NCBI GenBank assembly: GCA_038330095.1
Contig: JBBQNQ010000001.1
Location: 1 to 64,000, forward strand
Length of the DNA: 64,000 nt
Direction of reading: 5' to 3'
Source of the DNA: JBBPZA01 sp038330095
Lineage (GTDB): Bacteria; Actinomycetota; Thermoleophilia; Solirubrobacterales; Solirubrobacteraceae
Shown: positions 43,868-52,355 of the stretch, one piece after another
How positions within the stretch are numbered: position 1 is the first letter of the stretch
Layout: each line of letters opens with the position of its first letter
Notes under the pieces: generated by a model
The model's input: the letters and a program-made list of their open reading frames with translations, nothing else
Databases searched by the model: none
What the model was told of the DNA's origin: nothing
Position numbers and translations under genes: made by a program

Positions 43868-44758
43868 ATGCACTCGAGTGAGCTGGCGGGCACCGTCGGG
43901 GCGTTGTGGCGATTTCCGGTGAAGTCGATGTTGGGCGAGCAGCTCGACGCGGTCGATTTGGGTGAGGGCGGAATCGTCGGTGACCGCACGTATGCGCTTC
44001 GAGATCGGGAAACGGGCAAGGTCGCGAGCGCGAAGCACCCCAAGCTGTGGCCCGACCTGCTCGCGTGCCGGGCCGCCTTCGTCGAGGCGCTGCGCCCGGG
44101 CGACGAGCTGCCGCCGGTGCGAATCGAGCTCGCCGACGGAACTTCGGTGCTGAGCGACGCTGCGGATGTCGACGCCGTGCTGTCGCGGTTCTTTGGCCGC
44201 GATGTGGAGCTGGCCCACGCCGCGCACAATGGCTACACGATCGATCAGTACCACCCTGACGAGGATGACTTCGACCCTGAGGGACACCGCGACGAGATCA
44301 CTGAAACGCAGCTCGGTGCGGCGTTCTTCAACGAGCGGGGGCTTCCCTCGGCTGTCCCCGAAGGCTCGTTCTTTGACCTCTTCCCGCTCAGCGTCCTGAC
44401 CACGTCAAGCCTGGACCAGCTGGCCGAGCTCGAACCACAGAGCCGGTTCGACGCGCGGCGGTTTCGCATGAACGTGATCGTGGACAGCCCCGCGCGTGGC
44501 TTCGTCGAGAACGATTGGCTCGGGCGCACGCTCTCGATCGGCGACGACGCACAGATCGCCGTGGCCCTGCCGGATCCCCGCTGCGTCATGCCAAGCCTTG
44601 CCCAGCAGGACCTCCCCAGAGATCCCCAGATCCTCAAGGCCCTCGCCCGGCACAACAGAATCGACGTCGCAGGCGCGCTCTACCCCTGCGCCGGCGTCTA
44701 CGCCATCGCCCAATCGACAGGCACGGTCCGCAAAGACGACGCCGTCAACCTGATCTGA
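43868..44758 (+). CDS. MOSC-domain protein
   Basis: The 296-residue protein has an N-terminal MOSC beta-barrel (GALWRFPVKSMLGEQLDAVDL, GDRTYALRDRETG) and a MOSC domain (FDLFPLSVLTTSSLDQLAEL, DARRFRMNVIVDSP, and the conserved cysteine in PDPRCVMPSL). MOSC proteins carry sulfur or molybdenum cofactor and include mitochondrial amidoxime-reducing components. A molybdenum link would fit the mod operon 4 kb away, but the pairing is not proven. Confidence 0.9.
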   Translation: MHSSELAGTVGALWRFPVKSMLGEQLDAVDLGEGGIVGDRTYALRDRETGKVASAKHPKLWPDLLACRAAFVEALRPGDELPPVRIELADGTSVLSDAADVDAVLSRFFGRDVELAHAAHNGYTIDQYHPDEDDFDPEGHRDEITETQLGAAFFNERGLPSAVPEGSFFDLFPLSVLTTSSLDQLAELEPQSRFDARRFRMNVIVDSPARGFVENDWLGRTLSIGDDAQIAVALPDPRCVMPSLAQQDLPRDPQILKALARHNRIDVAGALYPCAGVYAIAQSTGTVRKDDAVNLI

Positions 44759-44783
44759 GCTCGCCGGCCGTCATTGACCGCGT

Positions 44784-44940
44784 TTGACGGCCTCCGAGTG
44801 GAGGGACCTGTTCGTAGCGACCGCAGGGGCTTCCGCGGCGCTTGCCGGCATGCTGTTCGTCGCGGTCTCGATCAACGTCGAGCGCATCCTGAACTTCGCC
44901 GGCCTTCCGGAGCAAGCGCTGGCGGTAGTCCTGCTCGCGT
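44784..44940 (+). pseudogene. N-terminal remnant of a small membrane protein
   Basis: From a TTG at 44784 the frame reads MTASEWRDLFVATAGASAAL, a hydrophobic helix AGMLFVAVSINVERIL and the start of a second helix (LPEQALAVVLLA). It then runs into sequence that is antisense to the NTF2-like gene. The opening is characteristic of a family of four-helix actinobacterial membrane proteins of unknown role; the rest is lost. Confidence 0.5.
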
Positions 44941-44979
44941 CACGCCGGTTCCTGAACTGGCCCATGTCGCCTAGGGCGA

Positions 44980-45377
44980 CTATGCCGGCAGCCCGCCGGC
45001 TTCCAGGGCCTCCGACCACTCGACGAAGTACTCGAGCCGGACCATCCTCCCGTCGCGGAAGGTCCGAGCTGGTGATACAGCTGCCCTTCGACCACTACCC
45101 CGCTTCCCTTGCCCCGTGAGTAGTAGCGAAGCCGGGTCGCCACGTGGTCACCACCAACGACGAACTCCTGCGGATCGAGCCTCAACTCCTTGAAGGTGTC
45201 GTCGAGGTTTGCCCAGAAGCGCCTGATCTCGTCCGGGCCCCTGCAGGAGTCCGAGCTCTGGCGCGCAGGAAGCACCCACTCGATCTCGGGATCAAAGTTC
45301 TCGACGGCAGCGTCGAAGTCACGCCGGTTGTAGGCCGCGATGTAGTCCCGGGCCTTGGCGAGGTTCTCCTGCGACAT
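44980..45377 (-). pseudogene. NTF2-fold (SnoaL-like) protein, one -1 frameshift
   Basis: The first part (ENLAKARDYIAAYNRRDFDAAV, DPEIEWVLPARQSSDSCRG, DEIRRFWANLDDTFKEL, LRYYSRGKGSGVVVEG) is a normal NTF2-like chain. The last strand and helix, TFRDGRMVRLEYFVEWSEAL, follow in the next frame and end with a TAG at 44980-44982. Restoring one G in CTCGGACC at about 45064 gives an intact protein of about 132 residues. Function is unknown. Confidence 0.78.
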
Positions 45378-45397
45378 CGGTCAGGAGTACGCGCGAG

Positions 45398-45796
45398 TCA
45401 GTCCGCCGGCCACCAGCCCGGCTCGCTCTCGCCGTCGCCCTCCTCGGGTCGCGGACCGCCGATCGCGATCAATTCGATCCCCTCCTCGCCGGCCTCGATC
45501 GCGCGCATGACCTCGGGGGCGACGCGCACGACATCCCAGCGGCGCAGGTCGATGATGTCGTCGTCGAGCTTCATCCGGCCCGATCCGGCGACGACGACGT
45601 ATGCCTCCTCCTGCTCACGGTGGTAGTGGCCGAAGGGGGGCCGAAAGCCCGGGGCGTAGCTGAAGAAGCTCACCCCGAGGTGCTTGGAGTACAGCGCGGA
45701 CCTGCCGAGGCGCGCCTCGACGCTTCCGGCAGCCGGGCTTCCCTCAGAGGCGTCGCGGATGTCCTCGCGCAGGTTCTTGTGGGTGAAGCCAGGCAT
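45398..45796 (-). CDS. Cupin-domain protein
   Basis: The 132-residue protein has a single cupin barrel with both motifs: PPFGHYHREQEEAYVVVAGSGRMKLDD (His/His/Glu metal ligands) and the second, RVAPEVMRAIEAGEEGIELIAIG, in which the usual His is replaced. It may be a metal-binding sensor or isomerase-like protein. The ATG at 45796 is the first residue of homology. It is divergent from the adjacent SDR gene 48 bp away. Confidence 0.87.
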   Translation of the reverse strand: MPGFTHKNLREDIRDASEGSPAAGSVEARLGRSALYSKHLGVSFFSYAPGFRPPFGHYHREQEEAYVVVAGSGRMKLDDDIIDLRRWDVVRVAPEVMRAIEAGEEGIELIAIGGPRPEEGDGESEPGWWPAD

Positions 45797-45844
45797 CGCC
45801 GCCCACTCTAGCCCGGCACACGAGGGTACGCTTCCTTCCTCGCC

Positions 45845-46672
45845 ATGCAAGACCCCGGACCAAGCCTCCCGCCCGATTCGCGTGGTGAGGGGCCCGGCCG
45901 CGATCGCCTCGTAGGCCGTCGGATCCTCGTCGTAGGCGGCGGCCAGCAGACGCACGGGCTCGAGGACCCGCCGATCGGAAACGGGCGCGCCATGTCCGTT
46001 CTGTTCGCCCGCGAGGGGGCGGCCGTCGCGGTAGCGGACCTCGACGCAGAGTCGGCACAGGCGACCGTCGAGCTCGCCGAGCACGAAGGCGGCCGGGTGC
46101 TCGCCCTACAGGCCGACGCCGCCGACGAGGACGCCGTGCGCCGGATGTTCGAGCAGGCGGGCGAAGGCCTTGGCGGGCTCGACGGGGTGGTCCTGAACGT
46201 CGGCGTCGGCGCCGGCTTCGGCCTGGCTGGCACCAGCGTCGAGGACTGGGATCGCGTGCTCGCGGTCAACCTGCGCGCGCACTTCCTCGGCTGCAAGCAG
46301 GCGCTCGGCACGCTCGGCGACGGCGGGGCAGTCGTGCTGGTGGGCTCCCTGGCCGGGCTGGAGTACATCCCGATCCCCGCCTACGGCGCCTCCAAGGCAG
46401 CGCTCGAGAGCCTCACGCGGTCGGCGGCCGTCGAGGGCGCGCCACGGGTGCGCGTGAACCTCCTGGTCCCGGGCCTGATCGACACCTCGCTCGGACGGCT
46501 CGCCACCAAGCTGGCGCCGGACCGAGCCAAGGTGCACATCCCGCTGCGGCGTCAGGGCACGGCGTGGGAGGTCGCCCACGCCGCCCTCTATCTGCTCTCG
46601 CACGAGGCCGCATACGTCACCGGAACGTCGCTCGTGGTCGACGGCGGGCTCTCGCAGGCGCCGCGCCGGTAG
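45845..46672 (+). CDS. Short-chain dehydrogenase/reductase with an extended nucleotide loop
   Basis: This is a 275-residue SDR. Its coenzyme loop is longer than normal: ILVVGGGQQTHGLEDPPIGNG instead of TGxxxGIG, as in a subgroup carrying PIGNGRA. The catalytic set is in VLVGSLAGLEYIPIPAYGASKAAL, and VDGGLSQAP closes the chain. Asp in VAVADLDAES suggests NAD(H). The only in-frame ATG before the fold is 45845. The substrate is unknown. Confidence 0.87.
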   Translation: MQDPGPSLPPDSRGEGPGRDRLVGRRILVVGGGQQTHGLEDPPIGNGRAMSVLFAREGAAVAVADLDAESAQATVELAEHEGGRVLALQADAADEDAVRRMFEQAGEGLGGLDGVVLNVGVGAGFGLAGTSVEDWDRVLAVNLRAHFLGCKQALGTLGDGGAVVLVGSLAGLEYIPIPAYGASKAALESLTRSAAVEGAPRVRVNLLVPGLIDTSLGRLATKLAPDRAKVHIPLRRQGTAWEVAHAALYLLSHEAAYVTGTSLVVDGGLSQAPRR

Positions 46673-46673
46673 C

Positions 46674-47522
46674 TCAGTACCCGGGCGGATTCGCTGACTC
46701 GACGAACAGGTCGACCCCGAGCTCGGCGTCGGCATCCGCGGCGCTGTACTTGGTCAGGTCGGTGACGCCCGCCTCGACGAGCACGTCCTCGCACAGGAAC
46801 GCGTTGCCGGTGGACTCGCGACTGGGCCGGGTGAGAACCTCGTAGGCGGCGTCGGCGTAGACGGCGGGCGTCCGCGCCCGGCGCATCGCCTCGTCGCCGC
46901 CGAGCAGGTTCTGGACGGCAGCGGTGGCCACGAGCGTGCGCGGCCACAGCGCGTTGGACGCGATGCCCGCCTCGCGGAGCTCCTCCGCCAGCCCGAGCGC
47001 GACGAGCGTCATGCCGTACTTCGCGATCGTGTACGCGGTGTGCGGCGCGAGCCACCGCGGCTCGAGCGAGATCGGCGGGGAGAGCGTGAGGATGTGCGGG
47101 TTGGTCCCGTTCCGGAGATGGGGTACGCACGCCTTCGACACGACGAAGGCCCCGCGCGTGTTGATGTCCTGCATGAGGTCGTAGCGCTTCATCTCGATCG
47201 CCTCGACGCCCTGCAGGTTGATCGCGCTCGCGTTGTTCACGCAGATGTCGATCCCGCCGAAGCGCTCGACGGCCTGGGCCGCCGCCTCGTTCACCGCGCC
47301 TTCGTCCCGGATGTCGCCGACGATCGGGAGCGCCTTCCCACCGGCCCGCTCGATCTCCTCGGCGGCCGTGTACACGGTCCCCTCGAGCTTGGGGTGCGGC
47401 TCGGCCGTCTTTGCGATCAGGGCGACGTTCGCGCCGTCGCGGGCCGCGCGCAGCGCGATCGCAAGGCCGATCCCCCGGCTCGCGCCGGAGATGAACATGG
47501 TCCTGTCGCGAAGGTCGGTCAT
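46674..47522 (-). CDS. HSDL2-type short-chain dehydrogenase/reductase
   Basis: The 282-residue SDR has TMFISGASRGIGLAIALRAARDGANVALIAKTAEPHP, the extended loop LEGTVYTAAEEIERAGGKALPI characteristic of HSDL2-like enzymes, NNASAIN and the catalytic YTIAKYGMTL. Its stop is 1 bp from the stop of the convergent SDR. The substrate is unknown; fatty-acid-derived compounds are usual for the group. Confidence 0.9.
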   Translation of the reverse strand: MTDLRDRTMFISGASRGIGLAIALRAARDGANVALIAKTAEPHPKLEGTVYTAAEEIERAGGKALPIVGDIRDEGAVNEAAAQAVERFGGIDICVNNASAINLQGVEAIEMKRYDLMQDINTRGAFVVSKACVPHLRNGTNPHILTLSPPISLEPRWLAPHTAYTIAKYGMTLVALGLAEELREAGIASNALWPRTLVATAAVQNLLGGDEAMRRARTPAVYADAAYEVLTRPSRESTGNAFLCEDVLVEAGVTDLTKYSAADADAELGVDLFVESANPPGY

Positions 47523-47547
47523 GAGCAGAACCTACCTGCGCGTGCCC

Positions 47548-48218
47548 TCAGCCAGCGTGCTCGTACTGATCGTGCAGGTGCCACCATTGGTAGGGCGGGG
47601 TCTGGGGGTAGCCCTCCGGCGAGTCCTCCCACTCCTCCTCGCGTCCGAGCGCCGTGATGTCGAGGTAGCTCCAGGTGCTGCCCATCGCCTCGTCGCCGCG
47701 GTTGTTGACGAAGTAGGTGCGAAAGACGCGGTCGCCCTCGCGCAGGAAGGCGTTGGTGCCATGCCACTGGTCGACGCCGAAGTCCGCGTCGAAGTCGTCG
47801 GTGAGGGTGAACCACGGGATCTCCCATCCCATCCGCGCCTTCCAGCGCTGGATGTCCGCCAGGGGCGCGCGCGACACGAACGCGAGCGTGGTGTCGCGGG
47901 CGTTGAGGTGGGCGAGGTGGGCGACCTGGTCGGCGAGGAACGAGCAGCCGACGCACCCGCGCTCGGGCCACCCGGCGACGCCCGGCTCGAAGAAGAAGCG
48001 GTAGACGATCAGCTGCCGCCGGCCGGCGAACAGGTCGAGCAGGTCGCCTTGCCGTCGGGCCCCTCGAACTCGTACTCCTTCTCCACGGCCACCATCGGCA
48101 TGCGCCGCCGCTTCGCCGCCAGGGCGTCACGGGCGCGGGTCAGCTTCTTCTCCTCGACCAGCAGCTCCTCGTGCGCAGCATCCCACTCCTGGGGGGAAAC
48201 GATCGGTGGTGTGTTCAT
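47548..48218 (-). pseudogene. DUF899 family protein, one -1 frameshift (second paralogue)
   Basis: The first 57 codons (SPQEWDAAHEELLVEEKKLTR to EYEFEGPDGKA) and the rest in the next frame (LLDLFAGRRQLIVYRFFFEP, GCVGCSFLADQVAHL, FVSRAPLADIQRWKARMGWE, HGTNAFLREGDRVFRTYFV) make one DUF899 protein of about 223 residues. Restoring one G in AAGGCGACCTG at about 48045 joins them. The redox pair is CVGC, compared with CPVC in the paralogue at 13345. AAGGAGG precedes the ATG at 48218. Confidence 0.82.
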
Positions 48219-48354
48219 CTCGGCCTGTCCTCCTTCAGCTACTGGATGGCGCCGGCGCGTGCAGGTCTTGATCATTTTCCGCTATGACCGCCGGAGGGCC
48301 CCGAAATCATCGCTCGAACGACCTGTCGTCGCTGGCGCAATAGGCTTCGCCGCC

Positions 48355-49326
48355 GTGGGAGTTGGTTGCTTCGTCCTGGCGGGCCGCTCGCTCGACCGCG
48401 CCGTCGCGCGCGTCAAGCTCGCCGAGGAGCTCGGCTACGAGGCCGTCTACCTGACCCACGTCGCGGGGCACGAGCCGTTCATCGTCCTGACGGCATACGC
48501 GCTCGCGACGCAGCGCATTCGCCTGGGCACGGGCGTCACCCCGATCTACACGCGGACGCCGGCGAACATGGCCCAGACCGCTGCGACGGTCGACGAGCTC
48601 AGCGCCGGGCGGCTCAACCTGGGGATCGGCGTCTCGCACCGGCCGGTGGTCGAGGGCTGGTACGGGCAAACGATCGACAAGCCGGTCCGCGAGATGCGCG
48701 AGTACGTCGCGATCGTGCGAGCGATCCTGACCGGCGAGGACCCGCCGGCGGGCGAGAAGTGGCGCACCGGCTTTCGCCTGGCTGGGCTCGAGCCCCGGCC
48801 CGAGCTGCCGATCTACGTCGCGGCGCTCTCCCCGGCCATGCTGCGGGCCGCGGGTGAGATCGCCGACGGCGTCGTGCTGTGGCTGTGCAATCCCGAGTAC
48901 ATCGAGCGCGTCGTCGTCCCCGAGGTGACGCGCGGGCGCGAGCGCGCGCAGCGGCGGCTCGAGGGCTTCGACATCGTCGCCGCGGTGCCCTCGGCGGCTA
49001 CCGAGGACGTCGACTCCGCCTACAGCATGATGCGCCGCGAGCTGCTGACCTACTTCGGCCTGCCGTTCTACCGGGCGATGCTCGAGCGTTCGGGCTACGA
49101 GGACGACATCGCCGCATTCGATCAGGCGGCCGGCAGCGGCGATGCCGACGTGATGCAGGCGGCGATCTCCGAACGCTTCCTGCGCGCGCTGACCGCGGTC
49201 GGGGACGAGGCGGCGGTGCGCGAGGGCATCGAGCGCTACCGAGCCGCCGGCACGACGTCGCCGTGTGTCGGGGGCATCCCGAAGACGGACTACGAGGCCA
49301 CGCTTCGCGCTGCCGCGCCACGGTGA
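48355..49326 (+). CDS. LLM-class (F420-dependent-type) oxidoreductase
   Basis: The 323-residue protein has the luciferase-like TIM barrel: LAEELGYEAVYLTHVAGHEP, RIRLGTGVTPIYTRTPANMAQTA, ELSAGRLNLGIGVSHRPVVEGW and PIYVAALSPAMLRAAGEIADG. In actinobacteria this subgroup normally uses coenzyme F420 rather than FMN, an inference from the family. The GTG at 48355 starts four residues before the first strand; no good Shine-Dalgarno is seen, so the start is uncertain. Confidence 0.88.
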   Translation: MGVGCFVLAGRSLDRAVARVKLAEELGYEAVYLTHVAGHEPFIVLTAYALATQRIRLGTGVTPIYTRTPANMAQTAATVDELSAGRLNLGIGVSHRPVVEGWYGQTIDKPVREMREYVAIVRAILTGEDPPAGEKWRTGFRLAGLEPRPELPIYVAALSPAMLRAAGEIADGVVLWLCNPEYIERVVVPEVTRGRERAQRRLEGFDIVAAVPSAATEDVDSAYSMMRRELLTYFGLPFYRAMLERSGYEDDIAAFDQAAGSGDADVMQAAISERFLRALTAVGDEAAVREGIERYRAAGTTSPCVGGIPKTDYEATLRAAAPR

Positions 49327-49436
49327 GGCGCGCTCTCGTCCCTGCTCGTTGCGCTTGTCCTGGTTGAGGACGGAACCTGACCTAAATCGCGAATAGGTTG
49401 AGCGCACCCGAGAGTCAGCGACCGAGAGGAGCAGCC

Positions 49437-50300
49437 GTGCCCGAGCGAGACGAATACATCCCCGGCGTCCCCTGCTGGGTGGACACGAGCCAGCCCGATC
49501 CCGAGGCTGCCGTCGCCTTCTACCGCGACCTCTTCGGCTGGGAGCTCGAGGACGTGATGCCGCCGGGATCGGAGGCCAAGTACTTCATCGCCAAGATTCG
49601 AGGCGGCGACGTCGCCGCGGTCGGATCGATCCCCGAGCAGGCGCCGCCTGCGGCGACATGGAACACCTACATCTCGGTCGAGAGCGCGGACGCGACGGCG
49701 TCGAAGGTCCGCGATGCCGGCGGCAGCGTCGTGATGGACCCGTTCGACGTCATGAACGCCGGGCGGATGGCGGTGTTCACCGATCCCGAGGGAGCGTTGT
49801 TCTGCGCATGGGAGGCGAAAGCGCAGAAGGGCGCGCAGATCGTCAACGAGCACGGCAGCCTGAACTTCAACGTCCTCAACACGCGCGACGCCGTACAGCG
49901 AAAGCGTTTTTACGGCTCGGTGTTCGGCTGGACGACACTCGACCTGGGGGGTGGCGCCCAGATGTGGTCGCTTCCCGGCTACGGCGACCACCTCGAGCGC
50001 GACAATCCCGGCCTCCGCAAGGGTATGGCGGAGATGGGTGCCCCAAAGGGCTTCGAGGACGTTGTCGCGTCGATCTTGCCGATTCCGGACGACCAGCCGG
50101 ACGTGCCCGCGCACTGGGGGGTGACGTTCGGCGTCGACGACGCGGATGCCGTCGCTGACAACGCGTCCAAGCTCGGCGGCAATGTGCTCGTCCCGCCGCT
50201 AGATGGTCCGTGGGTCCGGATGACGGTCATCGCCGACCCACAAGGCGCGACGTTCACGGCGAGCAAGTTCGTCCCCGAGAACCGCGACCTCGCCGCCTAG
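49437..50300 (+). CDS. Two-domain VOC (glyoxalase/bleomycin-resistance fold) protein
   Basis: The 287-residue protein has two vicinal-oxygen-chelate domains. The first starts IPGVPCWVDTSQPDPEAAVAFYRDLFGWEL and ends RMAVFTDPEGALFCAWEA. The second starts LNFNVLNTRDAVQRKRFYGSVFGW and ends RMTVIADPQGATFTASKF. The layout is as in actinobacterial CFP30B-type proteins of unknown function. GAGAGGAG precedes the GTG. Confidence 0.9.
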   Translation: MPERDEYIPGVPCWVDTSQPDPEAAVAFYRDLFGWELEDVMPPGSEAKYFIAKIRGGDVAAVGSIPEQAPPAATWNTYISVESADATASKVRDAGGSVVMDPFDVMNAGRMAVFTDPEGALFCAWEAKAQKGAQIVNEHGSLNFNVLNTRDAVQRKRFYGSVFGWTTLDLGGGAQMWSLPGYGDHLERDNPGLRKGMAEMGAPKGFEDVVASILPIPDDQPDVPAHWGVTFGVDDADAVADNASKLGGNVLVPPLDGPWVRMTVIADPQGATFTASKFVPENRDLAA

Positions 50301-50478
50301 GCCGAAGCCGAGGACCGAGTCGGGGCCGACGACGTCGAGCCTGAAGCCGGAGAAGCTTCCGGTGCGCCGTACCGAGGTTACGGCGCAAAGCGTCGTGCCG
50401 ATTTAGGCGCCGACGCGGGTCCCGCCCGGCAGCTGGCGGCCGTCGGGGCCGAACACCTCACCGGCGAACCGCGCGCGG
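50299..50478 (-). pseudogene. Remnant of a secreted/adhesin-like repeat protein with an internal stop
   Basis: The minus-strand translation RFAGEVFGPDGRQLPGGTRVGA, stop (TAA), IGTTLCAVTSVRRTGSFSGF, RLDVVGPDSV is strongly protein-like. It resembles the short beta-sandwich module seen in surface proteins (GxVxxxDGxPLPxGTxVxAYIGGTLCG...VxPDSVPGCG). The TAA at the expected tyrosine and the lack of a start indicate a relic. I cannot name the parent gene. Confidence 0.5.
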
Positions 50479-50484
50479 GGCGAG

Positions 50485-50892
50485 CTAGCCGCGGGCAGAT
50501 ATCTGCTGCACGGCCCACGCATTGCCGTCCGGATCGCTGAAGAAGACGAACCCGACGTTGTCGAGCGCGTGCGGCTGCGGACTGGGATTCTCGCCCATGA
50601 CCTGGATTTCGCTGACCTCCACCCCTCGCTCTGCGAGCTGAGCACGTGCCACCTGGAGGTCGGAGACGACCAGCTGCAAGCCCTTGAGCGAGCCCGGTGG
50701 CATGTCCGGGACGATCCCCTCACCCACGACGATCGAGCAGCCCGACCCGGGAGGGGTGAGCTGAACGATCCGATTCCCCTCGCTGACCTGGGTGTCGTGA
50801 TCCACGCTGAACCCGAGCCGCTCGGCGTAGAAGGCCTTAGAACGGTCCACGTCCGAGACCGGAACCACCACCACTTCCAGCGTCCAGTTCAT
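50485..50892 (-). CDS. Single-domain VOC family protein
   Basis: The 135-residue glyoxalase-fold protein has LEVVVVPVSDVDRSKAFYAERLGF at the start, a central GNRIVQLTPPGSGCSIVVGE and the closing FVFFSDPDGNAWAVQQI with the metal-ligand-like Glu/His positions only partly kept. The function is unknown. AAGGAGA lies 6 nt before the ATG. Confidence 0.9.
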   Translation of the reverse strand: MNWTLEVVVVPVSDVDRSKAFYAERLGFSVDHDTQVSEGNRIVQLTPPGSGCSIVVGEGIVPDMPPGSLKGLQLVVSDLQVARAQLAERGVEVSEIQVMGENPSPQPHALDNVGFVFFSDPDGNAWAVQQISARG

Positions 50893-50963
50893 GTTGCGTC
50901 TCCTTGTGCGTTGTGGTCACGATCCCTTCAGGTCAGAGACCGCCCAGCTAACCACGAGGGAGA

Positions 50964-51053
50964 CGGAGAGGGAGGGATTCGAACCCTCGAACGAGGTTGA
51001 CCCCCGCTACGCGATTTCCAGTCGCGCCCGTTCAGCCGCTCCGGCACCTCTCC
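50964..51053 (-). tRNA. tRNA-Ser, anticodon GGA
   Basis: The 90-nt minus-strand sequence folds as a class II tRNA. The acceptor GGAGAGG pairs with CCTCTCC and the discriminator is G. The anticodon loop CTGGAAA gives GGA (Ser, UCC/UCU codons), a long variable arm follows (GCGGGGGTCAACCTCG), and the T-arm carries GGTTCGAATCC. CCA is not encoded. It stands alone between a VOC gene and the M29 peptidase gene. Confidence 0.96.
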
Positions 51054-51088
51054 GAGCGACGGAAGGGTAGTGGCTGACCTGCCGCGGG

Positions 51089-52285
51089 TTAGACGCGCCA
51101 GGAGCGGTCGATGAGCACGGGCACCCGGTCGCCGTCGGCGGTGATGCCCGAGACCTTGATCTCGGGGGCTCCGATCATGAAGTCGATGTGGATCTCGCTG
51201 TCGTTGATGCGCTCGAGATCGGGGTCCTCGACGCCCATCGGGTAGGCGCGGCCAAAGGCGATGTGGCTTGCCGCGTTCTCGTCGAGCAGGGTGTCGTAGA
51301 AGATCGTGTCCAGCGCGCCGATGCGGCCCTCTCCGTCGACCAGGGCGAGCTCGCCGAGCCGTGCGGCGCCCTCGTCGCGACCGGTTCGCGTGCGCAGGGC
51401 GTCGACGCCGGTGTCCGCCTGCACGTCGACCGCCCGGCCGCCCTCGAAGCGCACGCGCAGGCCGCGGACCGTCGTTCCCTGGAGGTCCAGCGGCTTGGTC
51501 GAGGTGACCCAGCCCTCGGTGCGTGCGGGATCGGGCGAGGTGAAGACCTCCTCGGAGGGAAGGTTGGGAAGGTGGACGATTCCGCCGACGGTCTCCATGC
51601 GGGCCGCAAGCCAGCGCGAGGTAGGCAGCAGGCCGACGCGCAGATCGGTGCCCGGGCCCTCGAAGTGCAACAGGTCGAAGCGGCGCTCGGTGAGGCGCTG
51701 GGCGACCGCGCTCAGCGCGTCGAAGCGCTCGTTCCACGCCGCGGCAGGGTCGGGCTCGTCCAGGCGGCAGACGTGGGCGATCTGCTCCCACAACCGCTCG
51801 AAGGCCGCGCCCGGCTCGAGGTCCGGGTGCACGAGGGTCGCCCACCCGGTGGTCGGCGCCGGCACGATCGACCAGTTGGTCGTCGACTCGGCGACGAGCT
51901 TGGCGGCCTCCTTGATCCAGGGAAGCATGTCCGTGCCGGCGCGCAGCGGGTCGAGATCGTCGAACAGGCCGGGCGCCGCGTTGCCGCTCAGCGCGATACG
52001 GGCGCAGCGCTGGTCACCGAGCGCGAGGACACGCTCGCCGTACCAGGAGGGCACGAACTCCAAAGTGTCCTCGGCGGCATGCCGCAGCCGGGCTCGCTTG
52101 ACCCACGGGTCGAAGTAGGTGACGTCGACGAAGCGCGCGCCGTGCCGGTAGGCGCTCTCCGCCACCGCCCGGGTGAGTGACTCCTTGCCGGGCTCGGAGC
52201 CGAGAGCGACGATCTGCCCCGGCTGCACGTTGGCGCCTGACACGACAACGAGGTCGGCCAGGCGTCGCTCCAGATCCTCGAACAC
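51089..52285 (-). CDS. M29-family aminopeptidase
   Basis: The 398-residue metallopeptidase has the AmpS/thermophilic aminopeptidase landmarks: VVVSGANVQPGQIVALGSE, HFEGPGTDLRVGLLPTSRW, NLPSEEVFTSPDPARTEGWV with the metal-binding Glu, and the closing HIAFGRAYPMGVE and SEIHIDFMIGAPEI with catalytic Tyr/His/Asp residues. It removes N-terminal amino acids using a dinuclear metal centre. The GTG at 52285 gives the usual length; the longer frame upstream is not family-like. Confidence 0.93.
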   Translation of the reverse strand: MFEDLERRLADLVVVSGANVQPGQIVALGSEPGKESLTRAVAESAYRHGARFVDVTYFDPWVKRARLRHAAEDTLEFVPSWYGERVLALGDQRCARIALSGNAAPGLFDDLDPLRAGTDMLPWIKEAAKLVAESTTNWSIVPAPTTGWATLVHPDLEPGAAFERLWEQIAHVCRLDEPDPAAAWNERFDALSAVAQRLTERRFDLLHFEGPGTDLRVGLLPTSRWLAARMETVGGIVHLPNLPSEEVFTSPDPARTEGWVTSTKPLDLQGTTVRGLRVRFEGGRAVDVQADTGVDALRTRTGRDEGAARLGELALVDGEGRIGALDTIFYDTLLDENAASHIAFGRAYPMGVEDPDLERINDSEIHIDFMIGAPEIKVSGITADGDRVPVLIDRSWRV

Positions 52286-52355
52286 GGACCGCAGATTAGT
52301 AGTCGGACGTCGGTGGCCTTGCGCCGCCGGGGCGCCAGCGGGTAGCGTCGTCGTC

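Noticed and set aside
47218..48354. Upstream extension of the LLM oxidoreductase frame by about 380 codons
   Set aside because: It is antisense to the HSDL2-like and DUF899 genes, and family homology begins only at the GTG at 48355.
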